From Myxococcota bacterium (lineage in GTDB: Bacteria > Myxococcota_A > Polyangia > Polyangiales > Houyiibacteriaceae): DNA of 64,000 nucleotides. A program made the position numbers and the translations under genes. Every line of letters starts with the position of its first letter. Positions within the stretch are counted from its first letter, which is position 1. Below are positions 52,686 through 60,797 of this stretch, in pieces. The notes under the pieces were generated by a model. The model was given only the letters and a program-made list of their open reading frames with translations, ran no database searches and was not told the DNA's origin. Location of the stretch: positions 46,666 through 110,665 of the forward strand of contig JANQQS010000078.1 of NCBI GenBank assembly GCA_028284955.1. The letters run 5' to 3'.

Positions 52686-54292
52686 GATACGTCCGCTCGG
52701 ATGAAGGCCGAACTCTCCATCGACACCCGCGTGGAGTAGGCGAGCTGCTCGTCGGGTTCGGGGTAGTCCAGCGTGAAATGCAGGCCCCGGCTTTCCCGCC
52801 GCGCCATCGCGCATTGAATAATGAGCTCGGCGACATCGGCGATATTTCGAAGTTCAAGCATGTCGCGGGTGACCAAGTGGTCCCAGTAGTACTCGCGAAT
52901 TTCGGCGCGCAACAGCGCGACGCGCCGGCTCGCGCGCGCGAGACGTTTTTGACTGCGCACGACACCTACGTAGTTCCACATGAAACGCCTCAGTTCATCC
53001 CAGTTGTGGCTCACGGTCACGGCTTCGTCGCTTGGCGCAGCTTCGCCAATATCCCAATCTGGAATGCGTGCTGCCGAATCGGTCACCGGCGCACACGATG
53101 AAAGCGCGCGGGCAGCGCGATGCCCGAATACAAGCCCTTCGAGCAAGGAGTTGCTGGCGAGCCGGTTGGCTCCGTGAAGCCCAGTGCAGGCTACCTCCCC
53201 CGCGGCGAGGAGACCCGGGAGCCTCGTTCGTCCTTGTTCGTCGACGACCAAACCGCCGCACATATAGTGCGCCGCGGGGACCACGGGAATGGGCTCGGTT
53301 CGCATGTCCACTCCGAACTTCAAGCAGGTTGCGTGAATGTTGGGAAAACGCTCTTCGAGAAAGTCCGCGGTGCACGCGCTCATATCTAGCCCCACGCATT
53401 CGTCCCCAGTGCGCTTCATTTCGAAATCGATCGCGCGGGCCACCACGTCGCGTGGCGCAAGATCGCGCATTTCGTGATGGCGCTCCATGAACGGCGTGCC
53501 GTCGTTCAGGCGCAGCACCCCGCCTTCACCCCGCAGCGCCTCGCTGATCAAAAAGTTTTTGGCTTCGGGGTGAAAGAGGCACGTCGGGTGAAACTGAAAG
53601 AACTCCATGTTGGAGACCTCGGCTCCCGCTCGGTACCCCATCGCGACTCCGTCGCCGGTCGCGATGTCCGGATTGCTGGTGTAGAGATAAACCTTTCCCG
53701 CGCCGCCCGTGCTGATGAGCGTTGCGTCGGCGCAGAACGTATGCACGTCGCCGGTTTGCTCCTCGAGCACATACGCTCCGGCGACTCGTTTCGGCCCTCC
53801 GAAGCGGCTCGTCTCGATGAGATCGACGGCCATGTGGTTTTCGATGATTTCGATGTTGGCATGGGCGATGGCGGCGTCGACGAGGGCGCGCTGGAGCTCC
53901 CGTCCCGTCAGGTCCCCCGCATGCACAACCCGTCGCGCGCTGTGGCCACCTTCGCGCGTTAGGTCGAGGCCTTTGCCCCCATTTGCGAGACTGAACACCG
54001 CGCCGAGTTCAACCAAATCGCGAATCCGCTCGGGCCCTTCCCGCACCACCAAATCGACTACGTCGGGCGCCGACAGCCCGCCCCCAGTGCGCAGCGTATC
54101 GTCAATATGCGCATCGAATGAATCCAATGGGTCCAAGACCGCGGCAATGCCGCCCTGCGCCCAGTTGGTTGCCGACTGTGTGCGCGACCCCTTGGTGATT
54201 ACGACCACATGGCCGTGTTTCCCTGCCTCGAGCGCAAAGGTAAGCCCTGCTACCCCGCTGCCCAATACCAAGAATTCACACTGCCGACGCAT
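52682..54292 (-). CDS. nadB: L-aspartate oxidase
   Basis: FAD enzyme that oxidises L-aspartate to iminoaspartate, first step of de novo NAD synthesis; it works with quinolinate synthase NadA, which is not in the window. The 536-residue protein has the FAD-binding GSGVAGLTFALEAGKHGHVV, the flavin segment AVLDPLDSFDAHIDDTLRTG, ERHHEMRDLAPRDVVARAID and VDEQGRTRLPGLLAAGEVAC of NadB, and the C-terminal capping helices (RMSRNVGVVRS-like FMWNYVGVVRSQKRLARA). It leads the nadB-membrane protein-toroid operon. Confidence 0.95.
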   Translation of the reverse strand: MRRQCEFLVLGSGVAGLTFALEAGKHGHVVVITKGSRTQSATNWAQGGIAAVLDPLDSFDAHIDDTLRTGGGLSAPDVVDLVVREGPERIRDLVELGAVFSLANGGKGLDLTREGGHSARRVVHAGDLTGRELQRALVDAAIAHANIEIIENHMAVDLIETSRFGGPKRVAGAYVLEEQTGDVHTFCADATLISTGGAGKVYLYTSNPDIATGDGVAMGYRAGAEVSNMEFFQFHPTCLFHPEAKNFLISEALRGEGGVLRLNDGTPFMERHHEMRDLAPRDVVARAIDFEMKRTGDECVGLDMSACTADFLEERFPNIHATCLKFGVDMRTEPIPVVPAAHYMCGGLVVDEQGRTRLPGLLAAGEVACTGLHGANRLASNSLLEGLVFGHRAARALSSCAPVTDSAARIPDWDIGEAAPSDEAVTVSHNWDELRRFMWNYVGVVRSQKRLARASRRVALLRAEIREYYWDHLVTRDMLELRNIADVAELIIQCAMARRESRGLHFTLDYPEPDEQLAYSTRVSMESSAFIRADVS

Positions 54293-54342
54293 ATTCGCCG
54301 AGCATAGCCACGGCCCGAGTGCGTTGACCAGCTTCGTCGGAA

Positions 54343-55224
54343 TTAAGACTTTGCTTTACCGAACAGTTTTTGCTCCGCCAACTCGAGCAGGTGATCGCCG
54401 CTTGAGGCTTTGGCTTGTACCGAGCTTGCGAAGCACATCGTGATGGTTGGTGTCGGTTCGTCGGCGTTGTTCCACAGGCGCTGTTCCTCACAGGCCGTTT
54501 CGATTCGGCGCAATACCACCGCCGCGCCATCGCCGTCGGTTTCTGGCAACAACAAGCTGAAGACGTCTTGACGCGATCGGAAAATATGATCGACGGCGCG
54601 CACGCAGTTGCGTAGCCCGCTCGCGACTTCCGCGAGCACGGCATCGCACTTTGAGAAATCGGCGGCTTGAAGCTCCGTGAAGTTGTCGATACGCACCAAA
54701 ATGCAGGTCAGCGGATGTCCGTATCGCGCCGCGCGTGTGAACTCGTAATCGAGGGCCAGCCGAAGCTGCAATACGGTGCCTGTCCGGGTGGCAGGGTCGA
54801 CCAGCTGCGGATGGATACTCTCCATCGGATATCGCGCGTGCGGGCTCGATGCGCGGAGTGCGTTCCGGATACGCTGCTGCACTTCGAACACGCGATAGGG
54901 TTTGGTGAGGTAGTCTTCCGCCCCGAGCTCGATGCCCCGGCTGTGCGCGTCTACGTTGTCGGTGCCGGCGACCAAGAGCACAGGAATGCGCGCGAGATGG
55001 GCGTCTGCCTTCAGGATTCGGAGCACCTCGAGGCCATCCAACTTGGGCATGTCCAAATCGAGCAGTACGACGTCGGGCCGTTCGCGCGCGACCACATCCA
55101 GCACCTCGGTGCCGTCTGCCGCGGTGAGCACGCCGTAGTCAGCCGCCTCGCAGACCTCCTGCAGCAAACGGAGGTTGAAGGGATCATCATCGGCTACCAG
55201 CACCACAGGCCGGGCTCCAGTCAC
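54343..55224 (-). CDS. Response regulator with degenerate GGDEF domain
   Basis: Receiver domain at residues 1-125 with phosphoacceptor Asp56 (VVLLDLDMPKLDG) and conserved Lys in YLTKPY. It is followed by a GGDEF-type fold (LALDYEFTRAARYGHPLTCI, LVRIDNFTELQ, LAEVASGLRNCVRAVDHIF) in which the active-site loop reads FRSRQDVFSLLLPET instead of a GGDEF/GGEEF sequence, so cyclic-di-GMP synthesis is not expected. The gene stands alone (293 residues), convergent to nothing near and 50 bp from nadB. It could act as a phosphorylation-dependent docking protein or c-di-GMP/GTP sensor; this is inference. Confidence 0.88.
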   Translation of the reverse strand: MTGARPVVLVADDDPFNLRLLQEVCEAADYGVLTAADGTEVLDVVARERPDVVLLDLDMPKLDGLEVLRILKADAHLARIPVLLVAGTDNVDAHSRGIELGAEDYLTKPYRVFEVQQRIRNALRASSPHARYPMESIHPQLVDPATRTGTVLQLRLALDYEFTRAARYGHPLTCILVRIDNFTELQAADFSKCDAVLAEVASGLRNCVRAVDHIFRSRQDVFSLLLPETDGDGAAVVLRRIETACEEQRLWNNADEPTPTITMCFASSVQAKASSGDHLLELAEQKLFGKAKS

Positions 55225-55389
55225 GGAATACCTTTCATCGCGTACGTGTCACCTTTGTCGACTGAGCTTTCTTCGGCTTTCTTCGGGGGTGGTTCCCGGC
55301 GATGGCGGCTGCCCTCGACGGGGTGAACCTATCATGGGAAGGTCCGCGCGCCTGCTTGAGAGTTGAAACAACATGATGAGACGGAATCG

Positions 55390-56727
55390 ATGACCAGGTC
55401 AACATCCACCTGGCGACCGGCGGGCGCCCGCGATGTTTCGGTCCAAGTGCTCCGGCGGATCGATGTCGATAGCGCGTGGGCGGCACCGACCCTCGATCGA
55501 GAACTGAGTCGTGCTTCGCTCGAACCCCGCGATTCCGCGCTTGCCACCCGTATCGTGTATGGCGCGCTGCGAGGACTCGGCCGCATCGATCGCGAGCTCG
55601 AAGCGAACATGACGCGTCCGGGCCGAAAACTGGACCCGATGGTCCGCGCGATTCTTCGCTCCGCGGCGTATCAGCTGATCTATCTCGACCGCGTGCCGGC
55701 GCACGCGATTGTGCATCATGCCGTCGATCTGGCCCGCGCTATGCGCGGTCCGCGGGTTGCGGGATTCGTCAATGCGGTGCTCCGAAACATCAAGCGACCA
55801 CCCGTGCGTCCGTCGACTCAGCTCGAGCTTCCGGACTGGCTTCGCGTTCAGCTACGTGACGATTTAGGCGACCGCGCGGAGTCCATGCTGGAACCGATGT
55901 CTCGTCCGCCACCCACAGATTTGCGGGTCACCCAGGGTTCGCGAGAGTCGCTCGCGGAAGCTATTCAAAAGGCCCGGACAGGCACGCAGATTGAGCTCGG
56001 CACCACCTCTCCGGACGCACTCCGGGTGTGGAACGCGGGCGACCCTCGCTCGCTCCCGGGGTTTTCGGAGGGCCGTTTTGCGGTGCAGGAGCAGGGGTCG
56101 CAGCTCATTGGTCGGCTTGTCGGGGCGCGGCCCGGAGAAGTCGTGGCCGACGCCTGCGCGGGACACGGCGGAAAAACCGCTCAGCTGGCCCGTGCAATAG
56201 GTCGTGGGTCGGTGATGGCCTTGGATCTGCACGACCATCGTCTCCGGCAAATTCCGGAAATCTTGAAGAGGCTACAAATTTCCGAGGATCGAGTGTCGTA
56301 CGCGTGCGTAGACCTCAGCGTAGGCACGGCCGATTTGGATGGTCGGTTTGATCGGGTGCTGGTGGATGCTCCGTGCAGCGGACTCGGCACGGTGCAGCGA
56401 CGTCCCGAAATCCTCTGGCGCACCGGGCCCGCCGACATCGAAGAAATCGCGCTGCGGCAACGGGCGATTCTCACGCACGCCGCGAGACTGCTTCGCCCGG
56501 GAGGAACGCTTGTCTACGCGGTATGTTCTCCTCTGAAGAGGGAGGCGCCAGCAGTCGAAACCCTGCCCGGCCTGATCCTCGACCCGTGGTTGCCCAGCGA
56601 GTTGCCGCCCGAGATATCTTGCGATGACGACGGATTCTTGCGGCTCGGCCCCTGGCTTGGTGCGGATTCGGCGCGTACGGACGCATATCAGCTGTTCCGC
56701 GCGCGGCGCCTGGAGGCGGCCGTTTGA
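55390..56727 (+). CDS. rsmB: 16S rRNA (cytosine(967)-C5)-methyltransferase
   Basis: SAM-dependent m5C methyltransferase. ATG 55390 is preferred to the TTG at 55363; 445 residues. The N-terminal NusB-like RNA-binding domain (SVQVLRRIDVDSAWAAPTLD, YGALRGLGRIDRELEA, LRSAAYQLIYLDRVPAHAIV) precedes the catalytic domain (VQEQGSQLIGRLVGARPGEV, DACAGHGGKTAQLA, DAPCSGLGTVQRRPEILWR). Both Cys regions are present: PCS in motif IV and the catalytic VCSPL (motif VI). The order is NusB, then Rossmann, as in RsmB/RsmF proteins; the N-terminal domain favours RsmB. Confidence 0.93.
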   Translation: MTRSTSTWRPAGARDVSVQVLRRIDVDSAWAAPTLDRELSRASLEPRDSALATRIVYGALRGLGRIDRELEANMTRPGRKLDPMVRAILRSAAYQLIYLDRVPAHAIVHHAVDLARAMRGPRVAGFVNAVLRNIKRPPVRPSTQLELPDWLRVQLRDDLGDRAESMLEPMSRPPPTDLRVTQGSRESLAEAIQKARTGTQIELGTTSPDALRVWNAGDPRSLPGFSEGRFAVQEQGSQLIGRLVGARPGEVVADACAGHGGKTAQLARAIGRGSVMALDLHDHRLRQIPEILKRLQISEDRVSYACVDLSVGTADLDGRFDRVLVDAPCSGLGTVQRRPEILWRTGPADIEEIALRQRAILTHAARLLRPGGTLVYAVCSPLKREAPAVETLPGLILDPWLPSELPPEISCDDDGFLRLGPWLGADSARTDAYQLFRARRLEAAV

Positions 56728-56799
56728 CATGAACCGGGGTGAACGCTAGATTCCGCTGGCTCTGGAAAATAGGGCTCTGATACGTGAGCATTATGCGCA

Positions 56800-56875
<76 letters not shown>

Positions 56876-56949
56876 ATCGGAGGCCGTCCGATTGCTGCAT
56901 CGCGGCAACGGGTCGCCGATTGACACTAGATCTCAGGAGGAGGCAACCA

Positions 56950-57558
56950 TTGGCCAAGGCTCTACCGCCCGTTCGCGTGCTCGTCATCGATGATGACAAG
57001 GCCATCTGCGAGTTCATGGAGACGTTTCTCACCAAAGACGGCTTCGAAGTCACCACGATGTCGGACCCGGCAAGGGCGCCCGAGGAAGTCAAGGTTGGCG
57101 GATACCACCTGGTCGTGCTCGACCTGATGATGCCCAAGATGGACGGTGTCGAGGTGCTCGAGCGGATCCGGAAGGTGGACAGCGACGTCGCGGTGGTCAT
57201 CTTCACCGGTTATCCGTCGCTCGAGACAGCCGTCAAATCTATGAAGCTCGACGCGGTCGACTATCTCAAAAAGCCCTTCAACCCAGAAGAGTTTCGAGAG
57301 GTCGTGGATCGCGTGATGCGAAAGAAAGGGCTGCTCCGCACCCCGGAGGAAAACCTCCATCGCGTCATCGGCGAGACGATCCGCACGTTGCGCAAGGAGC
57401 GCGGGCTTACCCTCAAGCAGATGGCCCGCCGAACCGCGCTGAGCGTCTCCTTGCTGTCGCAAATCGAGCGCGCCGAGTCGAGCGCTTCGATCAGCTCGCT
57501 CTACAAGATCGCCAGCGCGCTCGACGTACGCATTCAGGACCTGTTCGGCGAATACTAA
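56950..57558 (+). CDS. Response regulator with C-terminal XRE-type HTH
   Basis: The start is TTG 56950 behind an AGGAGG Shine-Dalgarno; 202 residues. Receiver (LVIDDDKAICEF, VVLDLMMPKMDG with Asp58, FTGYPSLETA, and KKPF) then a short linker and a helix-turn-helix of XRE/Cro type (IRTLRKERGLTLKQMARRTA, LSVSLLSQIERAESSASISS, LYKIASALDVRIQDLF), with no cupin. Receiver-XRE fusions are rare compared with receiver-HTH of OmpR/LuxR families. Its partner kinase is not adjacent. The gene is convergent with the TPR lipoprotein gene, stop codons overlapping by 4 nt. Confidence 0.88.
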   Translation: MAKALPPVRVLVIDDDKAICEFMETFLTKDGFEVTTMSDPARAPEEVKVGGYHLVVLDLMMPKMDGVEVLERIRKVDSDVAVVIFTGYPSLETAVKSMKLDAVDYLKKPFNPEEFREVVDRVMRKKGLLRTPEENLHRVIGETIRTLRKERGLTLKQMARRTALSVSLLSQIERAESSASISSLYKIASALDVRIQDLFGEY

Positions 57559-59363
57559 GTTTCGGGTTGGGTGGTTTCGGGTTGGGTGGTTTCGGGTTGG
57601 GTGCGAGGGCCCGAAGTCGGTTCGCCGAGCCCGCGAAGGCGACTTAGCAATGCGGTCGAGCGGGTGAGTGGACGCAAGCGGCGCGCCTCTTTTTCGGCGT
57701 CTCCGCTTGCTCCTGCGATGCGAAGCAGCTCCACGAGTCGAATCCGCGCCAATAGATCATCGGGGTGGGCGCGAGTCCATCGACGTAGCCTGCGAGATGC
57801 TGCTGCCGCGGAACCTGCGGCGAGTAGGCGCTCCGCTGCGGCGCGCGCTTGTACGGCAGGAGAAAGTAGGCCTGCGTCTGGGTGTGCGTTGTCTGGCCGC
57901 GCACGGTTTGGAAGGGCGGCGTAGGCGCGCGCGGCAGCGCGGGGGCGCCCGCCTTCGTCGAGCAAGCGAGCCCGCGCGGCCGCCTCGCGGACATCGCGCT
58001 CGGGTGAGAGAGCGTGCAGCGCTGCGTCGAGCCCGAGCGTAGTCAATCGAAGTTCGGCCAGCGCGATTCGCAAACCCACGGCGTTGTTCAGGTCTTGGTT
58101 CCGTTCGAGGATGCCACGTTGGTGTGGTTGCCGGGGTGGCTCAGAGCCGCTGTGCCCGGTGGATGGGTATGCGTGTGCGAGCACCTCCGCGGCGAGGGGC
58201 TCAAGGCCTTGGCGCCGCAGAGCATCCACCAACCCGAGGCGTGGATTTCGGTCGTGACGGATGAGCAGCGCGCGCGCGAAATGCTCTGCGGCAGCACCTG
58301 GTCGACCGCTTTGGAGCTCGGCGTTCCCGATTACCCATTGCGCCTTCTGCGATGCAGGTTCCTGTTGTGCAAACTGCTTGGCCCGTGGTGCATCGATCGA
58401 CAAATAGAGCGCAGCGAGCTTGACCGGGCCGCCCACGTCCTCAGCGGTCGTTTGTTCGAGCACACCGCGCGCGCGCGCGATCGCGCCGGTTTGAATCAGC
58501 GCGCGGACCCACAGCGACTCGTCCGACGGGGTCCGCCGAATGGGTTCGAGCAACGCGACCGTGATGTCGGGGCGCTCGTCGTAGGAAAAGCGCGCGAGCT
58601 CTCGAACCATCGCGAGCTTTCCTGGCGTGGCGCGCAGTGTGGCGCGGACAATGGCGGCCGCGAGTTCGGTGTCGCCGCGGATTACCGCAAGCTCGAGCGC
58701 GGCTTCTCGCACCTGGATGAGGGATACGCCGCGTTGAGCCGAGTCGAACGGGAAGTCGCTCCCCTCATCCCGCATGCGACGAACGTAGCCCTGCAGATAG
58801 GTTTGCAGCACCATCTGCCCGACGCGGTGGCGACCTTCATGAGCATGCAGTTTGGCGAGCGCGAGGGGCGCGGTCGCGGATCGCGGCGCGACCTCGGCCG
58901 CGCGTTCGTAGGCGACGCGAGCGGCGTCGGGTCTTCCACGTCCGAGCGCAATATGACCTTTGGCGAGCCATACGGCTTCAGATTCCGAATCGAACGCGAG
59001 GCCTTCCTCGATGGTACGGTCGGCGGCTGCGGTGCGGCCGAGTTCTTCGAGGATCGTGGCCAATCGCGCGATCACGTATGCGTCGTCTGAGGCGCCTAGT
59101 CGTGCGTTCTGCAGTGCCTCTGCAGCTCGCTCATGATCTCCCTGTGCCGCAAACAGCTCGCCTCGAATATACCACTCATACGAATGCGGGGAGACGAACG
59201 CACCTTGCTGTACGCGTCCGCCGAGTACCCGCGTGGTTTGTGGAACTCGCCCAGCGCACCCCGAGGCCGCGATAACCCACAGAGCGGCGATTGCCCACGG
59301 CGCGGCGCTTTGTTCGAAGGTGGCCAACATCCATGCGATCAGCGTTCGCAGGAATGAGCGCAT
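57555..59363 (-). CDS. TPR-repeat lipoprotein
   Basis: ATG 59363 (MRSFLRTLIAWMLATFEQ) starts a lipoprotein signal with lipobox AASGC (WVIAASGCAGR); an upstream frame from 59459 is not used. 602 residues with many TPR-type helical pairs: WYIRGELFAAQGDHERAAEA, AYVIARLATILEELGRTAAA, AVWLAKGHIALGRGRPDAAR, IGNAELQSGRPGAAAEHFAR. It should be a scaffold on the inner or outer membrane periplasmic face. The C-terminus ends in TQPETTQPETTQPET from a 15-bp minisatellite next to the stop codon. It follows the pyrophosphatase gene, its start overlapping that gene's 3' end by 25 nt. Confidence 0.85.
   Translation of the reverse strand: MRSFLRTLIAWMLATFEQSAAPWAIAALWVIAASGCAGRVPQTTRVLGGRVQQGAFVSPHSYEWYIRGELFAAQGDHERAAEALQNARLGASDDAYVIARLATILEELGRTAAADRTIEEGLAFDSESEAVWLAKGHIALGRGRPDAARVAYERAAEVAPRSATAPLALAKLHAHEGRHRVGQMVLQTYLQGYVRRMRDEGSDFPFDSAQRGVSLIQVREAALELAVIRGDTELAAAIVRATLRATPGKLAMVRELARFSYDERPDITVALLEPIRRTPSDESLWVRALIQTGAIARARGVLEQTTAEDVGGPVKLAALYLSIDAPRAKQFAQQEPASQKAQWVIGNAELQSGRPGAAAEHFARALLIRHDRNPRLGLVDALRRQGLEPLAAEVLAHAYPSTGHSGSEPPRQPHQRGILERNQDLNNAVGLRIALAELRLTTLGLDAALHALSPERDVREAAARARLLDEGGRPRAAARAYAALPNRARPDNAHPDAGLLSPAVQARAAAERLLAAGSAAAASRRLRRWTRAHPDDLLARIRLVELLRIAGASGDAEKEARRLRPLTRSTALLSRLRGLGEPTSGPRTQPETTQPETTQPET
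57559..57603 (-). repeat. 15-bp tandem repeat at the gene end
   Basis: Three copies of GTTTCGGGTTGGGTG (57559-57573, 57574-57588, 57589-57603) encode the TQPET tail of the TPR lipoprotein on the minus strand. The repeat abuts the convergent gene's stop codon. Confidence 0.9.
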
Positions 59364-60046
59364 TCTGCGATCGCTCGCTCGAGAATACGGAGCGCCTCGG
59401 CGCGTTCCACCATGCCCTCGGAAACGGTTTCGTCTTTGCGATCGTAGTTCGTGAACCACAGCTCGAGAATATGGGATGCCTCGGGAAACTGGGCATCCAA
59501 TTCCTCGAGATTGTGGATTTGTGCGAACGCCCCTGCGCTATCCACGGGCACCGCGATCAACTTATCGTCTCGCTCTCCGTCGTCCATCAAGCGCAGCGCC
59601 GCGATCACTCGCGTCCCCACGACTGTACCTCTTGGTAATGGAGGTCCGAGCACCATGATGTCGAGTGGATCGCCGTCGCCTCCATGCTCGGTTGCCGCCA
59701 GCGTACTTGGAACGAATCCATAGTTGGCCGGATATCCCAGGTACTCGATGACGCGGCGCTTTCCGTTTCGACGCTCCCAAACGAGCGCACCGCTACGTTT
59801 GTCCACCTCATATTTCTTCACCGTTCCGGCCGGTATCTCGATCGTAGCGCGAACGCGGTGTTTTGAATCTCGGGCGGATAAGGACAGATCGACATGACCA
59901 GACGGTTGGTCGTTCGACGCGTCGCTTCGTGCATAGTCGCCCGAAGGCTGGGTCTGGCGGCTCGTGGGGCTGTGTCCCGCGGATCCGCACCCCAGGTGTG
60001 CCGCACCAATACATGATATTAGTATCACGTTTGATTTAAATCTCAT
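59339..60046 (-). CDS. ppa: Inorganic pyrophosphatase (family I) with apparent export signal
   Basis: ATG 60046 gives 235 residues. Residues 1-20 (MRFKSNVILISCIGAAHLGC) look like a lipoprotein or secretory signal, and a 35-residue Ser/Pro/Gln-rich linker follows. The catalytic domain is otherwise standard: ATIEIPAGTVKKYEVD (Glu, Lys and Glu metal/phosphate ligands), IEYLGYPANYGFVPST, DGDPLDIMVL (the three metal-binding Asp), LMDDGERDDKLIAVPVD. The first Met could be elsewhere, but no later ATG precedes the domain closely, so the N-terminal extension is real in this frame. The enzyme normally acts in the cytosol; an exported form is unusual. Coupled with the TPR lipoprotein gene. Confidence 0.85.
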   Translation of the reverse strand: MRFKSNVILISCIGAAHLGCGSAGHSPTSRQTQPSGDYARSDASNDQPSGHVDLSLSARDSKHRVRATIEIPAGTVKKYEVDKRSGALVWERRNGKRRVIEYLGYPANYGFVPSTLAATEHGGDGDPLDIMVLGPPLPRGTVVGTRVIAALRLMDDGERDDKLIAVPVDSAGAFAQIHNLEELDAQFPEASHILELWFTNYDRKDETVSEGMVERAEALRILERAIAECAHSCER

Positions 60047-60233
60047 GAACTGTACTGTGGTCCGCAGGTAGAAGTTGAAGCGCACTGCCTCGTTTTCTAT
60101 CATCGCGCCGCGGCCCTGAGTACGAAACTAGCCTATTGAATCGTGAACACCTCGATTGAGCCGCGGCGCCGCCTCGCAAGACGGCGGCAAGACACGACGA
60201 CAAGAGAGACGACAAGAGAAGAGCTGAACATTC

Positions 60234-60779
60234 ATGAGTGATGCGCAGAGTTATCTGGACCTTTTTCCTGGCTGGCTGGGTTCCCTTGGTACGGACGCTC
60301 GTACTTTGGGCGACCTTCTTTCCGAATCGGATCTGCCCCAGCCCGCCCGCGAGCTGATCACCGCCGGCGTCAACTACGTGTTCAAATCGCTGGATCTGAT
60401 CCCGGACGGCATCGACGATATCGGCTATCTGGACGACGCGTTTGTGTTGCGCGTGGCTGCAGCGCTGGCCCGCGACGAGTTCGCGTCTGGCGATTCGCCT
60501 GCATCAGAGGGGCTCGAACGCTTGGCCACCGAGAACGACACGATTCGCGAGTTTTTGGCGGACGATTACCAACGCCTCGCAGCGTATGTGCAGGGGCTGC
60601 GCAAGGGTGCGGCGCGGGGCCGCTCGGTCCCGGACATTCTGGAAGACAACCACGTTCGCGAAGAGTTTCTGCGCGACGTGCGCGGCTTCGAGCAAGAATA
60701 TGAAGCGCCGAGTTTTGCGAAAGAAGAGAAAAACCTGATCAAGCTCAAGGCGTTCTTTGACGCCAAGCTTCCCAAATAG
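60234..60779 (+). CDS. DUF1232 (YkvA-like) protein
   Basis: 181 residues. The central DUF1232 signature reads VNYVFKSLDLIPDGIDDIGY LDDAFVLRVAA in one run, with IPD and DD as the conserved core. The N-terminal part has a short helix and the C-terminal part a helical, charged region (DILEDNHVREEFLRDVRGFE). The function of the family is unknown. The gene is divergent from the pyrophosphatase and lies 18 bp ahead of the membrane Fe-S oxidoreductase, so the two are probably cotranscribed. Confidence 0.85.
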   Translation: MSDAQSYLDLFPGWLGSLGTDARTLGDLLSESDLPQPARELITAGVNYVFKSLDLIPDGIDDIGYLDDAFVLRVAAALARDEFASGDSPASEGLERLATENDTIREFLADDYQRLAAYVQGLRKGAARGRSVPDILEDNHVREEFLRDVRGFEQEYEAPSFAKEEKNLIKLKAFFDAKLPK

Positions 60780-60797
60780 CACGAAAGAGACGCCCTT

